A stretch of 64,000 bases of DNA from Topomyia yanbarensis (lineage: Eukaryota > Arthropoda > Insecta > Diptera > Culicidae), in contig NC_080672.1 of the NCBI RefSeq assembly GCF_030247195.1, positions 371,388,166-371,452,165 on the forward strand. Reading direction: 5' to 3'. The notes below the pieces were generated by a model that searched no databases, was not told the origin of the DNA, and saw nothing but the letters and a program-made list of their open reading frames with translations. Each line of letters starts with the position of its first letter. The stretch's first letter is position 1. Below are positions 23,421-34,799 of this stretch, in pieces. A program made the translations under genes and the position numbers.

Positions 23421-23858
23421 TTTTTTTCCCTTTTTTATTAACGACTTATAGTGAGTCAATCTTTTTTCCTTTTTTTATATTGTAACGACATATAATTAGC
23501 AAGGGACTGGAAGGTGAAGTATTTTTCAAATATTAAGGGCCATAGTACTCAAGGGAGAGCAAGGATTTGTCGGCTCCGACAGCATAGGTCATTAAATTGA
23601 CTTTACGCTTGTCCGGACATGCCGCAGACTCAGGTGATTCGCATTTAATGCCAAAAGGTCCTGACTCCTGCGCTGCAGAAGACAAAAAGCTAAGTAACCG
23701 GGAAACTCTAAGCTTGTTCATTGACCCTACTCCACGCTTTTCTAAACTTTCTTACTTCAAATCCTTGCTCTCCCTTGAGTACTATGGCTCTTAATATTTG
23801 AAAAATACTTCACCTTCCAGTCCCTTGCTAATTATATGTCGTTACAATACAAAAAAAA
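23421..23858. mobile_element. MITE with ~105-bp inverted arms
   Basis: Positions 23462-23568 and 23760-23866 are inverted copies of each other with only a few differences (for example AAGGGACTGGAAGGTGAAGT on the left arm and its complement on the right). The spacer is about 190 bp. The 12-bp sequence GGAAAAACTTCC occurs directly at 23409-23420 and 23859-23870 and may be a target duplication. Non-coding. Confidence 0.6.
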
Positions 23859-23870
23859 GGAAAAACTTCC

Positions 23871-24540
23871 GCATTTCCAAATTAACATTATTTTTAATGT
23901 AAAAATACATTGTTTTATTAGTAGTTCAGTTAAGTTGTTCTGTTAAATCTTTTTGCAAGGCCGAATTTGTTGAAGGTTATCAGCACCGCGTGCCAGACAT
24001 GCTCGAATTGGATGAAGGTGACTTCCGAAATGCGGAAGACCTGAAGTCAATGGCCATCGCCAGTCGCACCACACAAAAATAAAAATAACGTTATCCTTTC
24101 TTCTTCAGATAATGCATACCAGTAACTTTTTTCGTTCTCTTTGCATTGGCTCAGACAGAAGCTGAAGCACACTGATATGGTTGGAAATAAACTGACAATT
24201 TACCTATTGTTCAATAGTGTTACTATTGTAATACTAGAAATACGATTTTAAATCACGTTGTAGAAAGTTAAAATTCTATTCACAGCATAGCTGAATGCGT
24301 TGAATTTTGTAGCACAAATCCACCATCGATTTCAGATTTTAGCATGCAACCAATAGATAATGTTTTTAAAATCTCCTGAAAAAAGCAAAATATAATCGAC
24401 TATTTTCTCAACAAACCAGCCTTTTCAAACCGAATAACGCATGGCCTCCACAAAATCAACCGTGATGCAGTATGTAATAGCCTTCGCTTCGAGTTTCCCC
24501 CTCCCGCTAATTATTAACTATATTAAATTTTCCTTAGTTT
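23871..24540. other. Unrecognised DNA
   Basis: AT-rich with no domain-bearing frame and no visible terminal repeats. Confidence 0.3.
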
Positions 24541-26449
24541 GAAAGCATTCATCACCGTGCGTCATATCTAGCATCTAGACGTTCGCAGCGCCCCATTCGT
24601 CAGCGTCGTCACTCACTTTTTCACTTGTTGCTCCCATCACCTCCTACCAACCTCTATGTACCGAGGAGAAACCCTGTCCGACCGTGTGGTTTACACGCGA
24701 AACTCAAAAACTCCCACAAGCTTCGCTGAATGGAAAAATACAAAAAAGCACCCTTTCCTAGGACAAGAGAACCAGTGAGCCAGGGACCGGAACCGAGGAA
24801 AACGAATGAAATTTAATTATGCCACTGACTTCTGACTACAGACGAGACAGATAGGAACGGACTCCTAGTCCCAACCGTCGTCACCAACCCCCGAAGTGCT
24901 CAACGCTGCTGGCACAAGGACGGGGTCGCGTGTTGCCTGGAAAAATCTTCCCGAAAAAAATGAGCATGTTATTTGCATTTTTTGACTTTTTTTCCACCTC
25001 GCTTTGCCGTCAGCCGTGTTTGAGCAGAGCAGTGTCACTTTTCAATTTGTTGAAGAACATGAATATTTCAGCTTGGACAAAGTTTGGCATTCTGTGTTGA
25101 CGATGAGCTCTCTCGAGTTGAGTTGTTGATGACGCTCTGCAAATTGGAAATTAGGTCCTTCGCGCCCATCGGACGATGGGCGTTCCGTTACGGCGTTAAG
25201 TTGCGTAACCCACTTCAGTGGAAGGTTTTCGCAGGTCGGAAGTTTGTGGTTCTACTGTTACAGAGACTGTCAGTTTATCCGGTTTGATTTTCGTTCACTC
25301 TTTGCTCTGAATAATGACGGCAAGCAAATTGTCCTAAACGATCTATATGCGAGCGAAATGTTTGGACAGTTTCTTTGGTCAACCTCAACAACGGTACTGC
25401 ACTAGCAACAATCAGTTTCCATCCTTTGATCTTTGCCTCTGCCGGTTGAACAATTCTTTATTGACACAAATTCCTGTCATTCCACTGGCAAAAATTGAAG
25501 CAAAATTTGCATCTGCACCAACCCGGAATGATTTCAACCAGTGCTCATCCAGACCGTTGTCAAATATGCCAGTAATTTTTTTGAAATGAATTAAATTACT
25601 GACCGAAAGCCACATTTATTGTTTGCAGTGCAGTAGTTTGTCGAAAATTTGTCTCCCGTGCCAACTCCCTTTTTAAATCGTGTTTTGCATCACGAAACGA
25701 GAACTCTTTGCTTCGGAGATTTTACCCCGAACTGGCCAGTAGCGGGAATATTTTCTCGAGTCATAAGCTAAAGCTAAAAGTTATTCCCAGTCTCAGTGCC
25801 CCGTTGGTTAGGCAGTGGTGACAGTTTTATGACTGGCGACTGGCTCTTTAATAATTGAAAACGGTCAACTTCTCCGGGTGACTTTTCTCCATTTTTCGCC
25901 AGTTTCGGTTCGGTGCTGTGCGGACAAAAATGGTTGGATGCTGTCGGAGGGGGATTCCCCACGCCAAGCACCATTGGAATGTCTCATTGTCACTTACTAC
26001 GATCAAGGACAGTGCTAGTCAGAAGCGTAGTTAGTGTTTCGGGCTTCAGTGAAGCCGAATTTTATGCTACTCGGGTGGGCCGAACCATGATTTCATTGGA
26101 ACAGAACAGAGTGCAAAGCTATTCTTAATTCCATCCGGAAAAGAAGTCCCCCTTACAGTTACCACTGCACTGCCACCGTCAACGACTAACGGGAGCCAAG
26201 AAGAATTCCATTTATTTTCATTTCCTTTTCATCTATTCTGATTATGTCATTCCTCGTCACACCAATAATATGAAAGGAAGTATTCTTATGGGCGAAAACC
26301 TTGGGTTTCCTTCAGTTTTACACCATTAAAGCGAGTATGTTCTGGGGATGGAAAGGCATGGAGATGGTTTTCCCCGTCTCTTTATTTTTCGGTATTGCGA
26401 AATTATTGATCAAGACTCATCCGAGAGCCACATATTAAAACGTTAGGTT
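24541..26449. other. GC-richer single-copy-looking block, no gene called
   Basis: The base composition is more balanced than in the flanks and no repeat family of this window appears. Open frames of 60-80 residues (for example plus 25084-25287, minus 25774-25974) show no domain. A conserved intronic regulatory block of the minus-strand gene is possible but cannot be shown without comparison. Confidence 0.3.
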
Positions 26450-26640
26450 TTTCGACTTTTTCTCACCAGTAACTAGCGCTAACTTGGGGCCTGTTAGATG
26501 ATACATCCAAACTAGCGCTAAATGGGCGCCAGTTAGAGTAATTCAATAAGTAACGCGACTTGCGTGAAAGTGTAATCAACTTGCTGCTTCCGATTTGTGT
26601 CTAACTGGCACCAATTTGTTGCTGGTTTGAGGAAACTTTG
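26450..26640. repeat. Degenerate CAGTAACTAGCGC-type MITE
   Basis: Contains ACCAGTAACTAGCGCTAAC and, later, TCTAACTGGCACCAATTTG, which are the inverted halves seen more completely at 21320-21535. Ends are diverged. Confidence 0.45.
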
Positions 26641-26726
26641 CCACTACGACCACTATTCAGGCTATCTTTAGTAATTTCCTCTCTTTACTATACATGTTTT
26701 AAATTGCCCAAATCAGTCTACTTACT

Positions 26727-27610
26727 ACATCTGCTTGAGTCAGACCTACAGTCAAGCCAAGTGAACGACAACTAGCAACCTCTCGATCTACTGTGCATTG
26801 TCTCGAGACAAAGAAAACATTGTAGTTATTCTTGCTATCATGAGTAAAGTTGACGAAAAAAGTTCTGCGGTCGTTGTTTGTGTTGTTACAACCGAGTTTA
26901 CGTGACGTGGAACACATTCTGAAAGTGAAAATGGAACTTAGGCTTAAGAAAGTTGCCTATCTTCAGTATCATCATCTACAACATGCAGTGTCGGAATCAT
27001 ACAACACCAAGTCCAAGTCGAACTTTTTTTTGCGGGACAATTTAAAGTACGTGGTTGAAAGTGACAACGTTGGAATTAAACTTCCGTGTATATAGAAAAT
27101 GACTATATAGAGGTATGGCTACATGACTTATCACCGCGTACTTCTATTGAGCTAATTGCACAATGCAATTCGCAATACGGAGACGTGGGATCCGTTACAC
27201 CTGCTACGTGGAGGAATTTCTTACCGGGAATTCCTAACGGCGTTCTTTCCCTCCTACTTGACTATAAGACTCAACTCTTATGTAGTTACTATTAAATAAA
27301 CTACGTTATGCACCATGAGTGGCAAACTCCACGTGCAAGTATTGCATCTCAACCGATAGCCAACGCATCTACGGCAAACCAACCCAAAACAGAATTTCAA
27401 TATCAATATAAATCAATCACATCAATATCAATCGGAGGAGAAATCAATAACAATGACGACGGATTTACACTGGTCACTGGTGAAAGTGGAAGACAGAAAA
27501 TAATTAACGGACCCCCATGACGCAGTAGGCTTCTATTTCCCCGCCGCGAAAGAAGGTCTCCGTACGCAATGAAATGTTTCGTGCACGAGATCCAACGGAT
27601 AATCAATGAT
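26727..27610 (+). mobile_element. Half-LINE copy X: ORF1-only non-LTR element
   Basis: Collinear with copy Y at 34735-35930: a leader with CCAAGTGAAC and CCTCTCGATCTA, then the start ATGAGTAAAGTTGACGAAAA. This is followed by coding with VESDNVGIK, ENDYIE and HDLSPRT blocks, then the tail ASTANQPKTEF, and directly a 3' region CCGCGAAAGAAGGTCTCCG. No endonuclease or reverse transcriptase lies between ORF1 and the 3' region. The coding part is broken by stops and frameshifts (a TAG follows near 27090). A hairpin-headed repeat is inserted in its 3' region at about 27614. Confidence 0.6.
27086..27520 (+). pseudogene. LINE ORF1 (gag-like) remnant, copy X
   Basis: Readable blocks are YIENDYIEVWLHDLSPRTSI (about 27089-27148), CNSQYGDVGSVTPATWRNFL and PGIPNGV (to about 27243), matching copy Y. 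After a frame change, ASTANQPKTEF follows (about 27368). The zinc-knuckle segment present in copy Y is lost here. ORF1 proteins of such LINEs bind the element RNA. This copy cannot be functional. Confidence 0.6.
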
Positions 27611-27617
27611 CTTGGTT

Positions 27618-27914
27618 TTACATTTCTATCGAAAGAAATGTGTAGAATTCGTTCAAACTTCTAAGATTTTTTCGGAGGCCTGAGTCTTAAATACCAATCG
27701 ACTCAGATCGACGATTTGGGACAATGTTGGTGTGTATGTAACGTATAAATCCTCATTAGTGTTTCTCAGCAATGGCTAAGCCGATCTTATCCAAACCAAT
27801 TTCAAATGAAAGGTCTACACTCAGACAGAACACTATCAACTTGTTTTTGATTTTGATGATTAGTTTCCGAGATATAGATATTTGTATGAGCAAAAAAAAT
27901 ATTTTTTGCGGTTT
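27618..27914. repeat. Hairpin-headed repeat, type A, copy 1
   Basis: Begins with a hairpin (CATTTCT...AGAAATG) and carries TGTAGAATTCGTTCAAAC, CGACTCAGATCGACGATTTG and TTCTCAGCAATGGCTAAGCC, all shared with 48531-48850. It interrupts the half-LINE copy X and is itself cut by a type B repeat at 27915. Confidence 0.55.
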
Positions 27915-28369
27915 TGCCTTTCTCGTATAGAAAGGTTATGCAATCACTCTGAAAAACGTCAACCTAATCCCGGCCCGGAGGGCCGAGTGTCATATCCCAT
28001 TCCCAACTCTGTATCTGTGTGTGTATGTATGTGTGTGTATGTGTGTGTATGTATGTGCGTATGTGTCAAACAATGTCACTCATTTTTCTCAGAGATGGCT
28101 GGACCGATTTGCCCAAACTTAGTCTCAAATGAAAGGTGCAACCTTCCCATCGGCTGCTATTGAATTTTGGATCGATCGGAATTCTAGTTCCGGAATTACG
28201 GGTTTCAGAGTGCGGCCACACAGAAATTTCTCATAACTATAGGAAAAATTAAAAATAGAATTTTTATTTTTGATGCTAAATGTATTCAAGGTGCATAAAA
28301 CGTCGAGATTTGATGCAAACACGAAAAAAATTTGACGAAGATTCACTTTTTTGGATTTTGCACATTTTT
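27915..28369. repeat. Hairpin-headed repeat, type B, copy 1
   Basis: Starts GCCTTTCTCGTATAGAAAGG (hairpin CCTTTCT/AGAAAGG) and continues with GGCCCGGAGGGCCGAGTG, a TG microsatellite (28013-28066), GAGATGGCTGGACCGATTTG and CCTTCCCATCGGCTGCTATT. The tail is missing because another type B copy follows. Preceded by a T run, the usual insertion context. Confidence 0.6.
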
Positions 28370-28959
28370 GCCTTTCTCATATAGAAAGGTTATGCAATCA
28401 CTCTGAAAAACGTCAACCTAATCCCGGAGGGCCAATTTTTTTTTTCGACTCGCTTAAGGTTTCTGGATTTTAACAGGGGCGTAGTTGATGGTTTACGGAG
28501 AGGGGTTACACTCCCCCTCTACTGTTCACTCCCCTCCTTTAAAAATCTCCTTAAATCACCCCTCAGACCACCACCTCATACCCCTCCCTTTCAACCCCAT
28601 CATCTTTAAACCACCACTATATTACAAAGCATACCAATTTAAGCTGGGGAGTCATTCGTTCATGGGACTTTCGCCCTCCTCACATATCCATCCCCGCATG
28701 ACAAAATGAGTTAGCAAGCCGATAACATTGATCTAATGCTGATTAGGCTAATGGAGTATGATATTTTTTTGTTTCAAGTGTTTCACCGTCGACACGTAGC
28801 TCATCAAGTTCGTGGCTGGCATGCCATTGTGTATAAGTGCAAAGTGTACTAAGAATGTAATGGACATTTCCACAATTATGTTGAACATAAAAAGCCTCCG
28901 TGCCATAGTTTAGAGAAATGAGAAAGGCACAATTGCACCGCTAGGTGGATTAAAACAGG
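28370..28959. repeat. Hairpin-headed repeat, type B, copy 2 (complete ends)
   Basis: The head GCCTTTCTCATATAGAAAGG matches copy 1, and the tail carries ATGAGAAAGGCAC (inverted to the head) followed by CGCTAGGTGGATTAAAACAGG. The interior (28450-28700) is unrelated to copy 1 and CT-rich. T runs lie on both sides, so insertion probably occurred in an oligo-T target. Confidence 0.6.
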
Positions 28960-30690
28960 TTTTTCTTTTGATTTTGTGTTTTCACAGATTAATCCCCCTA
29001 TAAGTGAGATATTTTCATAACTTTTCTTTTGAGCGATTATATTGAGATGATGTCATCATTTATAGCTCTTTCTTTTATGAACAATTAAGCTGAAGACACC
29101 AAGTGTTTATCTTGTATGCTTTTAAAGTTATAACATTGGTTCAATATGGTGATCATTCGTTTTAATATACCAGCCGAATTGTATTTCGATAAAACAATTT
29201 CAATATAGCAATAATGCCAAACATCATTTCGGTATCCCTGCAGTAACAATGCGTACGGTGCAAAAAGTCAGAATCAGCCAATCAGGAGCTGGACCATTCT
29301 GACGTAAAATTGGAAAAAAGGCCCCCCCCACCCCTATCGTCACGTCTTGTCTTAGGATTAATATAACAGCTTCTTCGAAAAAAATGACGGCGAACCTTCC
29401 CCATTTGATCGTTTGTTGAGTAAATTGTGGTAAATAAATGTCCCTACTTAATAGATACACTTCAGAGTAAGGTAAATCAATTATCAACGAGTAGATAACT
29501 CCATATCGTACCGTGAGAATTGAAGTTTCCTTGATAGGGAGGAATGCCGCAATATCAGTTGCCGATCCTGTACGTTAAATCTCTTTTTGAAACGTCACAT
29601 TGGTATTCCTGAAAGCGCGCTTGTTTTATTTTAAATTTTTGAGACCAGAAACAGTTTGCTTCGGCTTTGTATCAGAGCTTCCTCGAGCTGGTATATTTGG
29701 CTGCCTCTCAAGAGAGAAATTTAAGAAATCTCATCTGCCTATAGTTTTTGTGAGCAGTAAAAGGTGTCCTCAAATGGGATCCTCAGCGTCACACTCTTCC
29801 TGAGCCAAACGAGCACATTGATTTGTCGTGTTAAGTGACGAAACCTTTTCTACTATTTCTGGAAAAGAGTACTAAGAGTGTCGTATAACTAGGACTCTGT
29901 TTGTACGTGAACATGATACTAGATCATGCGAACTCTCCCTACACACCGAGCCTGATTGTCTCAAAGGCCTATTTGCTTGTAATTAGTGCAATGCTACAAT
30001 GCATGACGTAATTAAACGAAGCGAAGTCCTACCATAAGTAACCCGACACGAGTTTGAAAGGAAACACATTTTTTTCCGTCCAGTGAGATAGCCATTTAAA
30101 ACCTTCGCTCACTTGAGTAATTGTTCCTTGAACCAGCCGTGCTTCAGTAGATCGACAAATGACAAATTCGAATCGGTAACTACACCATCAATCTCAACTT
30201 TGTGATCAGGTATGTATGTGCAGTCTTAAAAGGTTTGTTCACAATAACGTTCTTTGATTGCTTTAGACAGAACATCACAATTCTGAGCTTATTAGCACTT
30301 TCCAAATCATCAGAATACTTCACGTACTACCTTTGATCCGAAAGGAGATCGTATATGGTCCGATCGAGTTCAATCTGTTTGACTTTATACTGGAAGTAGG
30401 AGTCTTCAACGAGCCCGGAGTAAAGCGAACACTGACAGAATACGAAGGACGAGAGAGAAATTATTGGAGACATAATAAATTGAAAGACAATCAGAAGATC
30501 TTAAGCACTGATAGGGGCATTTATCTTCACTCGATGTATGATTTGATGAAACTGATTTTATTAGCAGCTTAATACAAATTAAAAGCTGTCTTTCCAAACC
30601 CAAGTCTCAACTCAACTCGAAAAATTTTCAATTCCCATAAAAGCTGGTTTTCGAGATGACACTAGATCTCGCCGTTTCATGACATTCTAA
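28960..30690. other. Diverse repeats and unrecognised DNA
   Basis: A segment at 28985-29130 (GATTAATCCCCCTATAAGTG, AGATATTTTCATAACTTTTC) is related to 49150-49290. The remainder shows no gene. Frames such as plus 29600-29803 and plus 30333-30572 have no recognisable domain. Confidence 0.35.
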
Positions 30691-30697
30691 GACATTT

Positions 30698-31466
30698 CGT
30701 CGCTGTTGTGCTATCTTATGACAAGCGCCATTTAGCACATTTCGAGAAAAACGATTTTTAAAGTTTGAGATTGAATATCTTGAAACCTATAAATGGTATA
30801 AATAATCCAAAGAAGACAATTGATGCTTTTATCTATTCTGCATTAATCTCTCAAATAATATGAAGATCGTTTGACTATGTTGCGAGTTTTTACTAGGAAT
30901 GTAAACAAAAGTCGCACTCACACGTGTCATAGGCGTGTATTGATGACAAAATTTGTATGGCGTGTCATAATCGTGCATGGAAAATTTTCCATAGAAAAAA
31001 TCATCAATTTTTAACTTTTATTCATATCTTTGCGTTCATATAGTCTATAAACAATCGGTGAAATGCATTTTGAAGGAAATGAGTCAGGGAATCTAGAAAA
31101 AAATGTTATTTTTGGTTACAGTGTTGCCAAATATCTTTTATTTCCAGTTTAATACTAAAAATGTGTTTTCCTCACAAGTCGTGTAATTTTCTTTTGAAAA
31201 TGTTTATGCCATTGTGTTCCTCAGACATTTTCACATATAAAAACATCTAAAACTTCAATATAGCTTGAGCAAATCCCTAGATACAGTGATTTGAAGCAAA
31301 AAACTCACAATTTCTCATCATGTTTCTCGCTATATCTAAGTAACCAAGTAGAATTTCAAAATTCTGAAAACGCCACTTTGTAGAGATTTTTCAAACACGT
31401 AATGTGGCATATCTAGCTCAGTTTACCCCAAAATGGCGTTTGTCATAAGATAGCACAACAGCGACG
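30698..31466. mobile_element. MITE with 36-bp inverted ends
   Basis: CGTCGCTGTTGTGCTATCTT at the left end continues to CGCCATTT (30698-30733). It is repeated inverted at 31431-31466 with a single mismatch. The 769-bp element is AT-rich and non-coding. Its interior (31060-31330) shares sequence with 36900-37150 (GTGTTCCTCAGACATTTT). Flanking ATTT on both sides may be a short target duplication. Confidence 0.65.
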
Positions 31467-33162
31467 ATTTAGCATCAAAAATATTAATTCGATTTTCGAA
31501 TATTGTTTACTAACGGGTGAAAGTTTTGGCACTTTGATCATTTTGACACCTTAATCATGACCGATTGAGCTCAAATTTTGCATAGTGATTTTTGTTCGAG
31601 GTGCTAATACTTTTTCGCTATATCCAGTTATTGAATTCAATGGTCACTTTTTTCCACACAGGCCATTATTGGTACCTTAATATACAATCTTCTGAATAGA
31701 TGCTCCCCGAATCGCCTCCAAATGCCTAGCGCCAATGAATATACAGTTCAAGATTTACGATTGGAATTTAGATAAATTGAGCCACAGTCATACACGAATG
31801 AATTTCGCTTGAATATTTTGAAAATTGGGATTTCGGTATTTTTACAAATTTCCAACCACCGGAAATAAGCATAACGGTTGGTAATAAAGCAAATATTTAA
31901 AGAAATTCTTCGTATTCTTGTATCGTCGAAGTGGGTTGTTTTCCTTAATAAATCGACTACTCAGTAAACCGATCTAAACGTACAGTTTTACGGAACAATT
32001 CTTTGTCCGTCGCCTTCAACTACCTCGCGTCAACAGATTTCACTAAGACTCGAAAGCTTGCTTCGTCCTTCACCTTCTAACACCTGACTTCGCATGATGT
32101 TGTAAATTGATCAGCAGAGAGTTCATATTTGAAGTTTCACAAAACTATACTGTTGAGTTTGGTGCCCCATATTGATGGCATTGTTCAAAATAGGTCGTCA
32201 AAAAGTGGGACAAAATATTTATCTCAAATTTCCTATCTCATCAAAGGCTTTTGCTGATATTTGGTCCATAGATCGGTGACCGACTGGGTGCTATCAGCCT
32301 TTTACTGATAGTAGCAGAATGAGAGGCGTGGATTTAGGCGTGCAAACACTACCTTTGTAAGCTAAGTGAGGATAGGTCATAAAGAAAGCCAGGATAAGTG
32401 TGCCATTTCCTGAAAAAGAACGCCAAATAAAACACCAAAGAGGAGCAAAACTGAAACTCCGCCAAGCACGCCAGAAGACCTTGCTACGGCCCAGCTGCTA
32501 CTACATCGATGATGGAAATAAATCCCCTCTTAATATGTAGAACAAGCATAAGCCTTCATCACAAAAATCTTATTTGTATTCTGCATTTCTAGTTTTAAAA
32601 TAGCTGTAATTTTTTTCATTAAAAATTATTCGTCGCCATCTTGTATTCCTAAATGTATTCGTAGTTTTAAAATTGCTATTAAATTTTTCGTTAACAAACT
32701 ACTGTTCCCACTTCTGTATATCGAATTGTATTTCTAGTTTTAAGATGGCAGTAAAAAAATCTTCTTCTTATAAAGAAATAACATTGCAACATTTTAGTTT
32801 TACGATATTCAAAATGTAAAAAAAGGGATTTGGCATCTCCAGACGAATGGAATAAAAATAGATACAGTAATGTACATTTTTTTTTTTTTTTTCAAAAACC
32901 GTTCTACAATTAGTTTTCAACAAAATTTAGATATTTGTAAGTAATCATCCTAAAAATGCGAATAAACTTTCTGACTAAAAATCAATGCAACAAAAGCACG
33001 TACTCCAGTATCCAGTATTTTACATCGGATATAACCTGTACGAATGACGATTTGCCTAGGTTTAGATGGCAACTTTTGTACGTGGCGATTCGTGTAACAA
33101 AATTCGTATTAATATAAGTACAATTGACATTATGGATCGGATAGGTTACTAGAAAAATTTTA
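31467..33162. other. AT-rich DNA, nothing recognised
   Basis: No gene, no terminal repeats and only short open frames. Three near-copies of GTATTCCTAGTTTTAAAAT-like sequence occur between 32580 and 32750 and suggest a weak tandem repeat of about 65 bp. Confidence 0.35.
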
Positions 33163-33164
33163 TA

Positions 33165-33791
33165 CAGTGAAGACCCGTTTTTATTAGCCCCTTGGCGAAT
33201 TTTAAGCTGATAAAACAGGGACATTGATAAAATCGGGACATATATTTTTCTTTACACCTCCCCTCCCCCATGACGCTGTTTGCCAACATACCTCGCGAAA
33301 AAAGGTCTCCGCTCGCAATAAAAAGTTGCGCGCACGAGATCCAATTAATTAATTCTTGTTTGTATTTTTATTTTTACATGTATTGTAAACGTATAAAAGA
33401 TCCACGGCTCCGTTAAGCTACCGCTATGAGCTGTGTCAAATAAACGAATTAAAAATAAATAAATATATTTTTCTGCATTTTTAATGAACCGAAGCTCTTA
33501 AAATATTCTTCTTTGATCCTTAGATACAGCCCCGCAACCTTTTTTGATTATTTACTTTAAGTTCCCCTTAAGGGGGTCTGACAGTGCAAAATTTAATAAA
33601 AAATCAATAATTTTATTTTTGCTTTTTTCGGATCTCTACGATAAGAAATATAAGAAAGGATTTACTCGAATTCAACTTGGTTCATGTACTAGAGCCCATC
33701 AAACTACCAACTAATAATTTTCATATGAGGCTTATAAAATCGGGTCAAAAGGCTGATAAAATCGGTTGCTGATAAAATCGAGTCTCCACTG
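33165..33791. mobile_element. Pogo/mariner-like TA-flanked element with nested LINE end
   Basis: TA lies at 33163-33164 and 33792-33793. The left end CAGTGAAGACCCGTTTTTAT is mirrored by the right end, which on the opposite strand reads CAGTGGAGACTCGATTTTAT. Repeated GATAAAATCGG motifs lie inside both ends. No transposase frame. The element contains a 211-bp LINE 3' fragment (33252-33462). A partial relative is near 51490-51780. Confidence 0.65.
33252..33462 (+). mobile_element. 5'-truncated LINE 3' end with target duplication
   Basis: Flanked by the 12-bp direct repeat ATATATTTTTCT (33240-33251 and 33463-33474). It contains CGCGAAAAAAGGTCTCCGC, GCGCGCACGAGATCCAATTA, ACGGCTCCGTTAAGCTACC and ends in an AAAATAAATAAA-like tail. 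It is the same 3' region as half-LINE copy Y, truncated at its 5' end, as is normal for target-primed insertion. Confidence 0.75.
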
Positions 33792-33799
33792 TATTTTCT

Positions 33800-34730
33800 T
33801 GATACAAATAAATATATATTTCACAATATCACCGAATAATTCTTACGAGGACCGATAAATAATAAATGATTGTGAACATTCATATATCGTTTTGTTTTTT
33901 ATATATATCACCAAAAATAAACCAGTTTCAAACTGCTGTAAAAACCATAATGAGATTAATTGGGAATGTTTTTGTTTCGTGGAACTGGGAGGAGTCCTTT
34001 AAACGAGAGGTATTTTTTTGATCATCGAATTTTTATTATTATTGAAAAAACTACATTTTCCAAAGTTTTGCCTAAGAAATATGGAAATACTTTCCGAACC
34101 TATCTCATAGAAGAAAAAGAGACAAACAGAGGTCTAATTTGGTTTGGGTTGCTAGTGTTTGTCCTGAGTTCTGATTTTGTAACAAGCATTGACTAAACTG
34201 ACAAGAACAAATTATTAATTTAACTTTAATTATTATTCCATGTTATTTGAAAAGTGAAACATTACATTTAAATGGGTATTTTGTCAGGGTAAACGATTAA
34301 GTTTGAATTTCTTAAAAATTAACAGTCTTATTATCTACTAGTCTATTTAATGAAAAGTAATGCTATTGTAAAACGTATGGCTACACTTAAAGCAAATAAA
34401 GTTTTTCCTGGACACTTTCTCCGCCAAGAGATAGAAATGAGAAAGATAAATGCAAAAAGATGAAAATGTTACAACCATACTTTCGAATACAAGGATTCAC
34501 TTATTTCTATAAAAAGTAGGTAATCAGTCTCTTTATTGATTAGTAGTAAGAGAAGGAGTAGTATGAGAAGGATAAACAATTTTAATAAAGACTACGTAGA
34601 CTTTTGGAATAGCCAACCCTCTTCGTTTCCTAGACAAACGTAGATTTTTACTAGACCCCCTCCATGAGGCTACATAGTTTATGAAAGACTGATTAAAAAC
34701 ACTACACGCAATAATATAACCGTGTACTTT
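33800..34730. other. AT-rich DNA, nothing recognised
   Basis: Only short frames; the segment 33930-34010 (TTAATTGGGAATGTTTT, GTGGAAC) is related to 61160-61220, so at least part is repeat-derived. Confidence 0.35.
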
Positions 34731-34799
34731 CTACTTCTGCCGCTGTCAGACATACAATCGAACCAAGTGAACAACATGCCTCTCGATCTAGTGTACATT

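Noticed and set aside
27900..28440. CRISPR-like array from repeated GGAGGGCC motifs
   Set aside because: Copies are whole dispersed repeats hundreds of bases long, without regular spacers.
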